Source: Roseivirga sp. 4D4 | GTDB taxonomy: Bacteria; Bacteroidota; Bacteroidia; Cytophagales; Cyclobacteriaceae | Direction of reading: 5' to 3' | Assembly: GCF_001747095.1 (NCBI RefSeq) | Contig: NZ_MDGP01000001.1 | Location: 3,083,001-3,147,000, forward strand | DNA: 64,000 bases | Shown: positions 1 to 7,838 of the stretch, piece after piece | Layout: each line of letters opens with the position of its first letter | How positions within the stretch are numbered: position 1 is the first letter of the stretch | Translations under genes and position numbers: made by a program | Notes under the pieces: generated by a model | Told to the model about the DNA's origin: nothing | Databases searched by the model: none | Seen by the model: the letters and a program-made list of their open reading frames with translations, nothing else

Positions 1-678
1 CTTTGGCATTATAGCATAAAACAAGATATAAGCCACTATAGGTATTCCAATTAGCTGCCAAAGGTCAAAGGCCAAGCTAAAAAACAGGATACTAAACAAT
101 AGGTATTGCATAGCAAATTGGCTCAGCAATACAATGATAAATCCAATTAAATACAAGCCAACCAGCAGATACAGGTTAGGCTGATCAATGTAGAAGGCTA
201 TAGCGTAAAGGAAAATTTGCCCACCTATTATACCTGCCTGACGAGCAGAAATCCCAGTGTTTTTAGCATTCCAAACGGCATAAGAGAAAGGAAATGAAAA
301 AAAGACCAGATTCGCAAGAATCAATTGCAAAACACTTAATTCGACTTGCGATCTAACCTGAAATAAAATTATAAAAAAATTGAATAGTACTGTTTCTAAA
401 ATACTGAGTGCTAAAGACACCCGTTTAGCTTTCCTTTCAATAATTGATAAGGGAAGAAATGACAAAATCCAATGAAATAACTGAGGGTAACAAGGGTTAT
501 TTTCATTGTAGCATAGTAAATAATCCGAAATAAATCGATGCCTGTTTTTTTTTATTCGCTGTATGATATTTACGTGCAGGCCATGATCAGACCCTAATCC
601 CATTTGCTTGGAGAGTAAATAATGGAATAGAACTAGAATTCCTGCACAAATAGTAACACCTATAAGCTTAATTACCAT
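1..678 (-). CDS. Polytopic membrane protein, GT-C glycosyltransferase-like, N-terminal part
   Basis: An open frame begins at an ATG at 678 and runs without a stop to base 1, giving the first 226 residues of a protein cut by the window edge. The first 20 residues form a membrane segment. A soluble stretch follows with Asp-His near residue 30 and a Tyr-Pro-Gln-Leu-Phe-His motif near residue 66. Several hydrophobic helices come after that. An early Asp in the first loop followed by a Tyr-Pro-x-x-x-His segment resembles GT-C (PMT/ArnT-like) membrane glycosyltransferases. It follows the formyltransferase gene on the same strand in a polysaccharide locus, so sugar transfer or polymerisation is plausible. 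An O-antigen polymerase is the main alternative. The frame is certain, the family is a guess. Confidence 0.6.
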   Translation of the reverse strand, partial: MVIKLIGVTICAGILVLFHYLLSKQMGLGSDHGLHVNIIQRIKKNRHRFISDYLLCYNENNPCYPQLFHWILSFLPLSIIERKAKRVSLALSILETVLFNFFIILFQVRSQVELSVLQLILANLVFFSFPFSYAVWNAKNTGISARQAGIIGGQIFLYAIAFYIDQPNLYLLVGLYLIGFIIVLLSQFAMQYLLFSILFFSLAFDLWQLIGIPIVAYILFYAIMPK

Positions 679-874
679 TTACATATTCTGTTAGCAACTA
701 TTATACAATTCTTAATCAATGTCGGGAAAAACGCATTCAGCTTTAAAGGGACATACTAGTACCTTTTTTTAACTTATATACCTGTATATTGGCCGGAAAA
801 AAGTTAATATTCACTGCTTATGGCTTCTCATGAAATAAATAGCACTGGGCTTGATGCCAAGCTTCTTCAAGAAC
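679..874. other. Intergenic gap, nothing recognised
   Basis: This gap of 196 bases separates two minus-strand genes. It is AT-rich. The only structure I saw is a weak five-base stem (AAAGG/CCTTT) around an internal TACTAGTA at about 745-766, which does not make a convincing terminator on either strand. No match to the Bacteroidota promoter was found for the membrane-protein gene downstream, so that gene may be read through from the formyltransferase. Confidence 0.4.
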
Positions 875-1663
875 CTATTTCTTAGGTATGATATGGGCAT
901 CCCAAATAATTATCTTCTTACCATCTATCTCAGTCCAGGCACCAGGGTATGGATGAGTTTGAGCTCGAATGAAATTCCTTATTCTATCTGCATCCCAGCT
1001 CCAGTCAATTTCACCGTCTGCTGGAGATCGCTGAGGCCATACTTCAATTTTAGAAGTATCCTGAGGGGTGAATTTTAAGTTCTCAATGTCATCAAAAGTT
1101 TCCGTCAAAGCATGAATCGAACATTCAGTCGCTTTGCCGTACACTTCCTTAATTGTATCCGTATCTTCAATTGGAAAGGAAACTTGTTGGATAATATCAC
1201 CATCATCCACTCCTCCGGACAGTTGAAAAAGGCTGACCCCAGCCACCTTTTCACCATTGATCATGGCCCATACTAAAGGAGCCCCCCCCGCATAAGAGGG
1301 AAGCAAAGAAGCATGTATACCCCATGCACCCAGGCGGGGTATTTGTCTTACAGATTTGGGTACCATGTAGTACCAACCCATCACCAAAATAACATCCGGT
1401 TTCAGGTCTTCAATGATACTGGAGTAATCCTTGAGTTTCATCCCATTCTCAGAATTCACCAGTTTGAAAGGGATATTCAGATCCTCAGCATAGGTGCTGA
1501 GGTCAGCAAAATTGGAATTGATAACCTCTTCTTCACTATAAGAGATTTTGAATTTTCTTGGAATCGAAAATATAGCCTGCAACTCACAATTGATGTGTTC
1601 TAATAGCGATTTAAGAATAGCCTCGCTGAATGCCGTACAGCCAAGAAAAACAATTTTTACCAC
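875..1663 (-). CDS. Formyltransferase family protein (methionyl-tRNA/sugar N-formyltransferase-like)
   Basis: A 262-residue protein of the N10-formyltetrahydrofolate-dependent formyltransferase fold. The motif HASLLP with a following glycine-rich AGGAP (residues 117-129) and the GVDDGDI segment (152-157, probable catalytic Asp153) are typical. A C-terminal segment with IRAQTHPYPGAW resembles the second domain of Fmt and ArnA. The usual catalytic N-x-H is G-I-H here (Gly115, His117), so the conserved Asn is absent. The start is GTG and overlaps the asnB stop by one base, so the two are coupled. In this locus an amino-sugar nucleotide, such as a 4-amino-4,6-dideoxy sugar made by the nearby DegT aminotransferase, is the likely substrate. 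It is shorter than housekeeping Fmt (about 310 residues). The exact substrate is inference. Confidence 0.8.
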   Translation of the reverse strand: MVKIVFLGCTAFSEAILKSLLEHINCELQAIFSIPRKFKISYSEEEVINSNFADLSTYAEDLNIPFKLVNSENGMKLKDYSSIIEDLKPDVILVMGWYYMVPKSVRQIPRLGAWGIHASLLPSYAGGAPLVWAMINGEKVAGVSLFQLSGGVDDGDIIQQVSFPIEDTDTIKEVYGKATECSIHALTETFDDIENLKFTPQDTSKIEVWPQRSPADGEIDWSWDADRIRNFIRAQTHPYPGAWTEIDGKKIIIWDAHIIPKK

Positions 1664-3558
1664 TATGAAATTTTATAATTATCTAGAAAGATTCTACACC
1701 ACCACTCAAAGTTCATGAGAGACCAAATGAGAAGTCTGTGATTTACATGATCTTCAGTGTGTTCTCGGACGATCCTTTTAACATAATCGGGGTTGATGTA
1801 CATCGAACTTACAGTATTCTGGTTTAATAGTAAGTCCTTAATATATGCTGCATTCTCTCCTCTATACCAACTTTCGTCAGGTGCGGAAAATCCTTGCTTT
1901 TTCCTATTGATGATTTTTTCTGGAATGAAATCCTTCATTGCCTGCCTTAAAACATTTTTGCCATCATCAAACTCTCTATACGCAATGGATTTTTTCTTCT
2001 CCCGATTTTCATCAAGTTCAGCAATCTCCTTAGTTAAATTTCCCAGTTTGTGTTTTACTGGAATTTTCATGGCAAAATCTACAAGATCATTATCCATGAA
2101 CGGAAATCTTTCTTCCAAGCCATGGGCCATGGCTAATTTGTCTCCTACGAGGAACAATCCTGGAAGAAAAGTTTTTGCTTCGAAGTAAAGCGAATTATTT
2201 ATATGTTGTTCGGGAGTTTCATACCCTAAGTCAGTATTGAATTTGAAAACTCGTTCAAAAACCTCTCTTGGTTCCTGCAAATCAATATTTTGTCTTACTT
2301 CCGCAGTAAAGATTTGCTCCTTTTGATGATCTGGTACCAATCTTTGCCAAAAGCCATAATATTGATCAAAGAATTCTTGTTGGTTAAGGGCACCAAAAAC
2401 ACGGTAATACCGCCAAGGGTAGCCTCCAAACAACTCGTCACCTCCGGTACCCTGCAAACAGACTTTTACAAATTTTGAAGCCAACCTTGCAATGTAGTAG
2501 TTGGGATAAGACATCCCCACTCTCAAGTCCTCCAGGTGATAAACCAGTTTTGGCAATGACCAACGAATGTCACCTGCATTCATGACTTGTTCAAAATGTT
2601 CAGTTTTGAAATGATTAGCCATTAATTCTGCATCTCTCCGCTCATCAAAGTTAGCCTCCACACCAGTCACTTCGCTCATATCAAAACCACATGTGAAGGT
2701 TGCCAATCTGGCTACATGTTGTGAAGCTACAGAAGTAATTGAACCACTGTCCATTCCTCCAGATAGGTATGAGCCTACCGGTACATCGGAGATCATTTGT
2801 CTTGTAACTGCCTGGTGAAAGAGCCTTTCAGTCTCTTCTTTGGCATATTCAAATGACATGCTTTCTTCTGTCTTTGAAAAATCATAGTCCCACCACGAAT
2901 TGTGTTTTACTCGTTTTTGTTCCCTTCCAATCTTGATCGTATTGGCAGGCGGAATCATATGAACACCTTCAAAAAGTGTTTGAAAGCTGAATAGATTTTG
3001 GAATGTAAAATACTCGTTTAACGCTGAGTAATTTAAAGTGGCTTTGTAGCCAGGATGTGCAATGATCGCCTTGATCTCACTGGCAAAAAGCAATATTCCA
3101 TTGCCTTCATAATAGTATAAAGGTTTGATTCCAAATCGATCCCGGGAAAGATAAAGTTCTTTGTTCACGCTGTCCCAAGCAGCAATGGCGAACATACCAT
3201 TAAGCTCCTCTATGAAACTGGTACCAAAAGCTGCTAAACCTTCAGTGATTACCTCTGTATCCGTAGCAGTTGTAAATGAATGACCTTTGGCTCGTAATTT
3301 TTGCCTAAGCTCAAGGAAATTATAAATACACCCGTTGAATACAACTGTCCATCTTTGATCTTTGGAGGTCATGGGCTGATTCCCATCGGCCGATGTATCC
3401 AATATGGCCAGCCTTTTATGTCCCAGTCCAATCTGGCCATCGACATAAATACCATCACCATCCGGACCTCGATGCGCCAAGGCCTGAGACATTCGCTTCA
3501 CATTATCCGTAAAAACCGATGAACCATCATGCTTTAATATACCAGCAATACCACACAT
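1663..3558 (-). CDS. asnB: Asparagine synthase (glutamine-hydrolysing)-type amidotransferase
   Basis: A 631-residue class II glutamine amidotransferase fused to an ATP-pyrophosphatase synthase domain. Cys2 of MCGIAG is the glutaminase nucleophile. The SGGMDS loop near residues 263-270 binds ATP, and a GTGGDELFGGY segment follows. The usual NGEIYN of the glutaminase domain reads NGCIYN. Housekeeping AsnB makes asparagine from aspartate. Homologues inside polysaccharide loci (WbpS/WbtH type) are thought to amidate uronic acids instead. Here it sits two bases after the methyltransferase gene and overlaps the formyltransferase gene, all on the minus strand, which favours a sugar-amidation role. 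The sequence alone does not separate the two roles. Confidence 0.88.
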   Translation of the reverse strand: MCGIAGILKHDGSSVFTDNVKRMSQALAHRGPDGDGIYVDGQIGLGHKRLAILDTSADGNQPMTSKDQRWTVVFNGCIYNFLELRQKLRAKGHSFTTATDTEVITEGLAAFGTSFIEELNGMFAIAAWDSVNKELYLSRDRFGIKPLYYYEGNGILLFASEIKAIIAHPGYKATLNYSALNEYFTFQNLFSFQTLFEGVHMIPPANTIKIGREQKRVKHNSWWDYDFSKTEESMSFEYAKEETERLFHQAVTRQMISDVPVGSYLSGGMDSGSITSVASQHVARLATFTCGFDMSEVTGVEANFDERRDAELMANHFKTEHFEQVMNAGDIRWSLPKLVYHLEDLRVGMSYPNYYIARLASKFVKVCLQGTGGDELFGGYPWRYYRVFGALNQQEFFDQYYGFWQRLVPDHQKEQIFTAEVRQNIDLQEPREVFERVFKFNTDLGYETPEQHINNSLYFEAKTFLPGLFLVGDKLAMAHGLEERFPFMDNDLVDFAMKIPVKHKLGNLTKEIAELDENREKKKSIAYREFDDGKNVLRQAMKDFIPEKIINRKKQGFSAPDESWYRGENAAYIKDLLLNQNTVSSMYINPDYVKRIVREHTEDHVNHRLLIWSLMNFEWWCRIFLDNYKIS

Positions 3559-3560
3559 GA

Positions 3561-4520
3561 CTATTTTCCGAATCTACCAGAGAAACAAGCTTCTTCGGAA
3601 TGGAAGTAGTTAGAAGTCAGACTGTTGTCAGAGATAAGGGTTTCAAATTCTTCTTTGCTGAACCTTTTTGCATTTGAGGGCGAATACCAGTCAAAGTTGG
3701 TTGAATCGCAGCTACCCCTGCCCCAATCCGCATGGTAGAAACATTTGACAAAGTTCCAATAGATGAATCTTTGGATATCATATTCTCCACCCTTTATGCC
3801 TAACAGAGGAATATCTGGAGCTTCAAACTTTACATCGAGTTCTGACAGTCGCTTTCCCAATTCTGTCAGTTGTTCAGACATTTCCCACAGCTCTTTTGTA
3901 GGAATAGAATGAGTAGCTTTCCTGAAATAATCATCCAAAAGCTCACGTGGCAGTGCTTTTTTTGCATAAACATAGCAACCAAACTCTCCGCCAGGTTTTG
4001 TAATGCCAGCAAGATGCTGAAATGTACATTCAGGATCTTCAGTATGCATAATTACTTGATCGCAAAGGACAAAATCAATCGAGTTCTCATTAATGCCTGT
4101 GTTTGCGATATCTCCTCTGATGAAAAAGCAGTTGTTTATATGCCTGTATCTATTCGAAGCGAATTCGGCAGCCTGCGAAAAGTCCATTCCAATTACAATG
4201 CTGTTCGGGGCCAATTCAGCTAGCCACGCTGTTTTGTAACCCAAACCACAACCGGCATCCAGAATTATCTTTTTATCAGCAAGAAAAGCTCTAATTCTAT
4301 CTTCAGATTCGAATCCGTAGAGAGATAAAAACCAATCTTTCTGAAAGTTTTCAATATCGCTCAGTTCATCCTCACCATCATCGACCTTAGCCCATTTCTC
4401 TGAAAAGACTTTGTTGGTTTGTCCCTGATTGTCCTCATTTGATTGAGTTTCGAACGTGATAAAATTCCCTTCAATTTCGAATGGCTCTTTGAATATTCTT
4501 AGAATCTCTTCTGTATTCAT
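3561..4520 (-). CDS. Class I SAM-dependent methyltransferase
   Basis: A 319-residue protein with a Rossmann-type SAM site, LDAGCGLGYKT at about residues 87-97, followed by an acidic residue in GMDFS and a later DFVLCDQVIMH segment. This is the methyltransferase domain 11 pattern. Its start overlaps the stop of the aminotransferase gene by four bases (ATGA), and asnB begins two bases after its stop, so it is part of one transcript. It probably methylates a sugar or a sugar intermediate of the surface polysaccharide. The methyl acceptor cannot be read from the sequence. Confidence 0.8.
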   Translation of the reverse strand: MNTEEILRIFKEPFEIEGNFITFETQSNEDNQGQTNKVFSEKWAKVDDGEDELSDIENFQKDWFLSLYGFESEDRIRAFLADKKIILDAGCGLGYKTAWLAELAPNSIVIGMDFSQAAEFASNRYRHINNCFFIRGDIANTGINENSIDFVLCDQVIMHTEDPECTFQHLAGITKPGGEFGCYVYAKKALPRELLDDYFRKATHSIPTKELWEMSEQLTELGKRLSELDVKFEAPDIPLLGIKGGEYDIQRFIYWNFVKCFYHADWGRGSCDSTNFDWYSPSNAKRFSKEEFETLISDNSLTSNYFHSEEACFSGRFGK

Positions 4521-5662
4521 TTGTCTAAGTATTTTAAGGTCTTAACAACGTACTCATAATCTTCTTTTACCATCCTATTATGAAGTGGTATGGACATAGA
4601 ATGATTGTTGGCAATCTGGGCACCTGGAAAATCTTCTGGTTTGATATTGTATTTGTCTGCATAGTAATTCAACATATGAACAGCATGTGTTCCAGGCCTG
4701 GTAGAAACTCCCATTTCCTGAAGTTTTTCCATGATCTCGTTGCGAGAATATGGGGACTTTTCTTCATCGATCAAGGTTACGAAACTCTGCCACCCATGCT
4801 TGAAATCTTGGCTGAATTCTGGAAGTTTTATCCAGGCAATATCTTTAAGCTCCTCTTTATAATATTTGGCCCATTCATCCCTTTCATTGATGAAAGTATC
4901 CAGTTTTTTGAGTTGTACTACCCCTACTGCTCCTTGTAAATCGGTCATTCTGTAATTGTAACCGCACACATCGAAATCGGGCAAAATATAGGGGCGAGGA
5001 CCGTGGTGTCTTTGCTCTTCGGAAATAGACGCACCGTGATTTCTTAAGATTCCAATCTTCTCAGCTAATGCATCGTCATTAGTGGTCAACATCCCGCCCT
5101 CGCCTGTTGTTACTGACTTTCTAGGGTGAAAAGAAAAACAGCCCATTTCACCAAGAGCCCCGGCAGGTACATCTTTAAAAGCAGCACCAGCAGCGCAGGC
5201 ACCATCTTCAATTATAGGGATATCTCCAGCCGCCTCTTTGATGGCATCCATGTCTGCACAAAGGCCAAACAAGTGTACCGCCATGATTGCTTTGGTATTT
5301 GGGGTAATTACCTCCTTTAATTTCGAAGGGTCGATGTTAAAGGTAGCCGGATCGATATCACAAAAAATAACTTTTGCTCCTTGATGAAGCACTACGTTGG
5401 CAGTAGATACCCAAGTGAATGCTGGTACAATGACTTCATCATCCGGGCCAATATCTAACGCAACCAAAGATAAATGTAAGGCCGTAGTAGCACTGGTTAC
5501 AGCAAAAGCATGCTTTACCTGATGTCGTTCAGCAAACAACTGTTCAAATTCCCGAACTTTCGGCCCAGAAGTAAGCCAACCAGTCATAAGTGGCTCCTTG
5601 ACGGCCTGCCATTCTTCTTTTCCTGTAAAAGGCAGGGATATTGGAATATTTCTCTTTTCCAT
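4517..5662 (-). CDS. DegT/DnrJ/EryC1/StrS family sugar aminotransferase
   Basis: A 381-residue PLP-dependent aminotransferase of the nucleotide-sugar class. The expected PLP lysine is Lys182 in the segment FSFHPRKSVTTGEGG, with Asp153 of the EDGACAAGA motif holding the pyridine nitrogen. Such enzymes aminate keto-sugar nucleotides using glutamate. The variant GEGG after the lysine is typical of enzymes acting at C4 of 4-keto-6-deoxy sugars, but that assignment is inference. It overlaps the methyltransferase start by four bases and the SDR stop by one base. With rfbA and rfbB at 55687-57596, a dTDP-4-amino-4,6-dideoxyglucose route is possible. Confidence 0.88.
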   Translation of the reverse strand: MEKRNIPISLPFTGKEEWQAVKEPLMTGWLTSGPKVREFEQLFAERHQVKHAFAVTSATTALHLSLVALDIGPDDEVIVPAFTWVSTANVVLHQGAKVIFCDIDPATFNIDPSKLKEVITPNTKAIMAVHLFGLCADMDAIKEAAGDIPIIEDGACAAGAAFKDVPAGALGEMGCFSFHPRKSVTTGEGGMLTTNDDALAEKIGILRNHGASISEEQRHHGPRPYILPDFDVCGYNYRMTDLQGAVGVVQLKKLDTFINERDEWAKYYKEELKDIAWIKLPEFSQDFKHGWQSFVTLIDEEKSPYSRNEIMEKLQEMGVSTRPGTHAVHMLNYYADKYNIKPEDFPGAQIANNHSMSIPLHNRMVKEDYEYVVKTLKYLDK

Positions 5663-6645
5663 TATTTCTCTTTGTCTAGTCCCGTAGCAATTCTCCAGTC
5701 GATTAGTTTTTGAAGGCCTTGCTTCAAATCATATTTAAAATGAAAACCAATTTCATCATGCGCCTTCTCTTTAGAACCGATTCTATTCTGAACCAAAGCC
5801 CTAGCATCATCTTCAGAATAAGGTCTGTAGACCACTTCGAGATCAGATTTTTTGAGCTCTAAAATGGTATCACAAAGTTCCTTTATAGATGTTTGTACCT
5901 CTGTACCTACATTGTACATTCCGAATTTCTGATCGCTCTTAAGAGCGTCTACATTACATCTTGCAACGTCTTCAACGTAAATAAAATCATAGGCCTGGCT
6001 ACCGTCTCCATTGATTGTTGGTGGCTCGTTAGCTTCAATTTTGTTGAGCATTATCGGCACTACACCTGTATACGCTGCAGTCTGGTCCTGATGAGGACCA
6101 TACACATTCATATATCTAAGCCCTATCACTTCCAATCCATATCTGTCATTAAAAGCGGTGGCCATCGCCTCACCTGCAATCTTGCTAGCCCCATAAAAAT
6201 TCTTATTATTAAATGGATGAGATTCAGTCATCGGAAGTTCTACAGCATCACCGTAAACCGAAGCCGATGAAGACCAAATTAATTTCTTAATACCATTATT
6301 AACACAAGCCTCCAGTATATTGAACGTACCCGCTATGTTAACATCAAATGCCGTACGCGGAAAATCCTTGCAATGCAAGAGCCACATGGCTGCAAGACTT
6401 ATGACATAGTCTTTGTCCTTCATGGCTTCATTTAGAATATCGATTTCTCGTATGTCACCCCCAATTGGAAATAACGTGCACCTTGGGTCATTTAACTGCT
6501 CAGTCAGGTATTCCTTCCTACCACGCGCAAAATTGTCATAGACAGTCACCTCAGCTACATCTTCTTTTAGCAATTCTGACACAACGAAACTCCCGATAAA
6601 TCCCGCTCCTCCGATGACAAGTACTTTCGAATCTTTAAGAATCAT
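5662..6645 (-). CDS. NAD-dependent epimerase/dehydratase (extended SDR)
   Basis: A 327-residue extended short-chain dehydrogenase. The NAD-binding GGAGFIG lies at residues 12-18, and the catalytic Tyr151-x-x-x-Lys155 lies in YGASK, with Ser126-128 just upstream. A conserved sugar-nucleotide epimerase segment, LRYMNVYGPHQ, follows. This class includes UDP-glucose 4-epimerases and related dehydratases. Its start overlaps the 3' end of the chain-length determinant gene by 11 bases, and its stop overlaps the aminotransferase start. It supplies a nucleotide sugar to the polysaccharide, but the substrate is not determined. Confidence 0.87.
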   Translation of the reverse strand: MILKDSKVLVIGGAGFIGSFVVSELLKEDVAEVTVYDNFARGRKEYLTEQLNDPRCTLFPIGGDIREIDILNEAMKDKDYVISLAAMWLLHCKDFPRTAFDVNIAGTFNILEACVNNGIKKLIWSSSASVYGDAVELPMTESHPFNNKNFYGASKIAGEAMATAFNDRYGLEVIGLRYMNVYGPHQDQTAAYTGVVPIMLNKIEANEPPTINGDGSQAYDFIYVEDVARCNVDALKSDQKFGMYNVGTEVQTSIKELCDTILELKKSDLEVVYRPYSEDDARALVQNRIGSKEKAHDEIGFHFKYDLKQGLQKLIDWRIATGLDKEK

Positions 6646-7738
6646 ATGATTTAAGTTTACTCCAATATATTTTTATGATCGGCTTTAAAACAAGTATAAA
6701 TATGTACCCCCCAACGATTAGCAAAACAGTGATAAACAAGATTATAAATCGATTTGGTGCGCTTTTGCTTTTTGGTACAGTTGGTGGAGATATTACAGAG
6801 ATGGCAGGAGTTTCTTTTTGAACAGCAATGCGCTGCTTCTCATATTCGTTCAAAATGTTCTTATAGACATTGTATTTCAAGTCATATTCTTCTCGAATGA
6901 ACTCAAGCTCCGTTTTAGAAGACTCAGTACTCAAACCTAAGTTTTCATCTTGCCATTTTGCCAACTTCTCCTTCAACCTAACAAATTCTTCATAAGCTTC
7001 AGTCCTTAGCGAATCTAAGAACACAAGTTCTTCCCTTTCCTTTTTGGTCACATAAACCTTCAAATCACTCAATAATGCATCTAGGACCGTTTTATTGAGT
7101 TCAGCCGTAATTTTTGCCTTATCGGCTATTGTTGATACTGTAACAAAACCGTCTTGTTCATTTAAAGAAACGAAGATTGAAGAATTCAGGGATTTGAGGG
7201 CTTTCCTGTCCTCCTTACTCAACTCAATAATAGCCGTTGAATAAGGTTCAACTTTTATGATTTCTGCAGTCTCATCGTCAACTTTTTCTTCTTTGAATAA
7301 ACTTATTATCTCTCCGGGTATGCTAAAAACAAAAGACTTGGAGCGATTTAGAATATCTGGTTTAGAAATATTAAGGTAATAGTCTTTAAAAGTAACAGTG
7401 CTATCAGTGCTAAGACTTGGTATTCTTTGATTTAATACTTTTAATCCAAAAGTAGGGCTCGCTACAACTTTGTTGAAAAGCACTGGAGAAATTCCTCCTT
7501 GAGTACCATTCATAGAACCCACATTGATTCCAGCCAAACTTGCTATACCAGATATGTTAGAAGAAACACCTGATTTACTCTCCTGATTTGGTATCAAAAT
7601 TGATGCTGAAGAAAAGACAGGCTTTTTGATATAGGCAAATGCGATACCCACAAATACTGAAACAATAAGTACTACTGCTAGTTGTTTTTTCTTCTTTATT
7701 AGCAAGAATAAAACAGACTCAAAGGAGAATTCTTTCAT
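6635..7738 (-). CDS. Wzz-like chain length determinant protein
   Basis: A 367-residue inner-membrane protein of the polysaccharide co-polymerase type. A membrane helix spans about residues 19-37 after a short basic cytoplasmic stretch (KKKK). A periplasmic part rich in predicted coiled coil covers about 220-310, and a second helix near 328-350 is preceded by a proline-rich stretch. There is no tyrosine-kinase domain fused at the C-terminus. Such proteins set the length of O-antigen or capsule chains. It lies between the SLBB exporter and the sugar genes, the usual place for this partner. Confidence 0.83.
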   Translation of the reverse strand: MKEFSFESVLFLLIKKKKQLAVVLIVSVFVGIAFAYIKKPVFSSASILIPNQESKSGVSSNISGIASLAGINVGSMNGTQGGISPVLFNKVVASPTFGLKVLNQRIPSLSTDSTVTFKDYYLNISKPDILNRSKSFVFSIPGEIISLFKEEKVDDETAEIIKVEPYSTAIIELSKEDRKALKSLNSSIFVSLNEQDGFVTVSTIADKAKITAELNKTVLDALLSDLKVYVTKKEREELVFLDSLRTEAYEEFVRLKEKLAKWQDENLGLSTESSKTELEFIREEYDLKYNVYKNILNEYEKQRIAVQKETPAISVISPPTVPKSKSAPNRFIILFITVLLIVGGYIFILVLKPIIKIYWSKLKSYDS

Positions 7739-7838
7739 CTATGGGGTCTGGTTATTATTTAATAATTTAACTAATACAGGCATACAACATTATCAGAGAG
7801 TACGAACTAGCACGAAAACAAAGGAAGCCCCTTCATTA

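Noticed and set aside
745..770. Hairpin with TACTAGTA and a following T run in the gap 679-874
   Set aside because: The stem is only five bases, the T run is on the strand with no gene upstream, and the minus strand has no T run after it.
1793..2188. A 131-codon plus-strand open frame inside asnB
   Set aside because: It lies wholly antisense to a strongly supported gene and has no family likeness.
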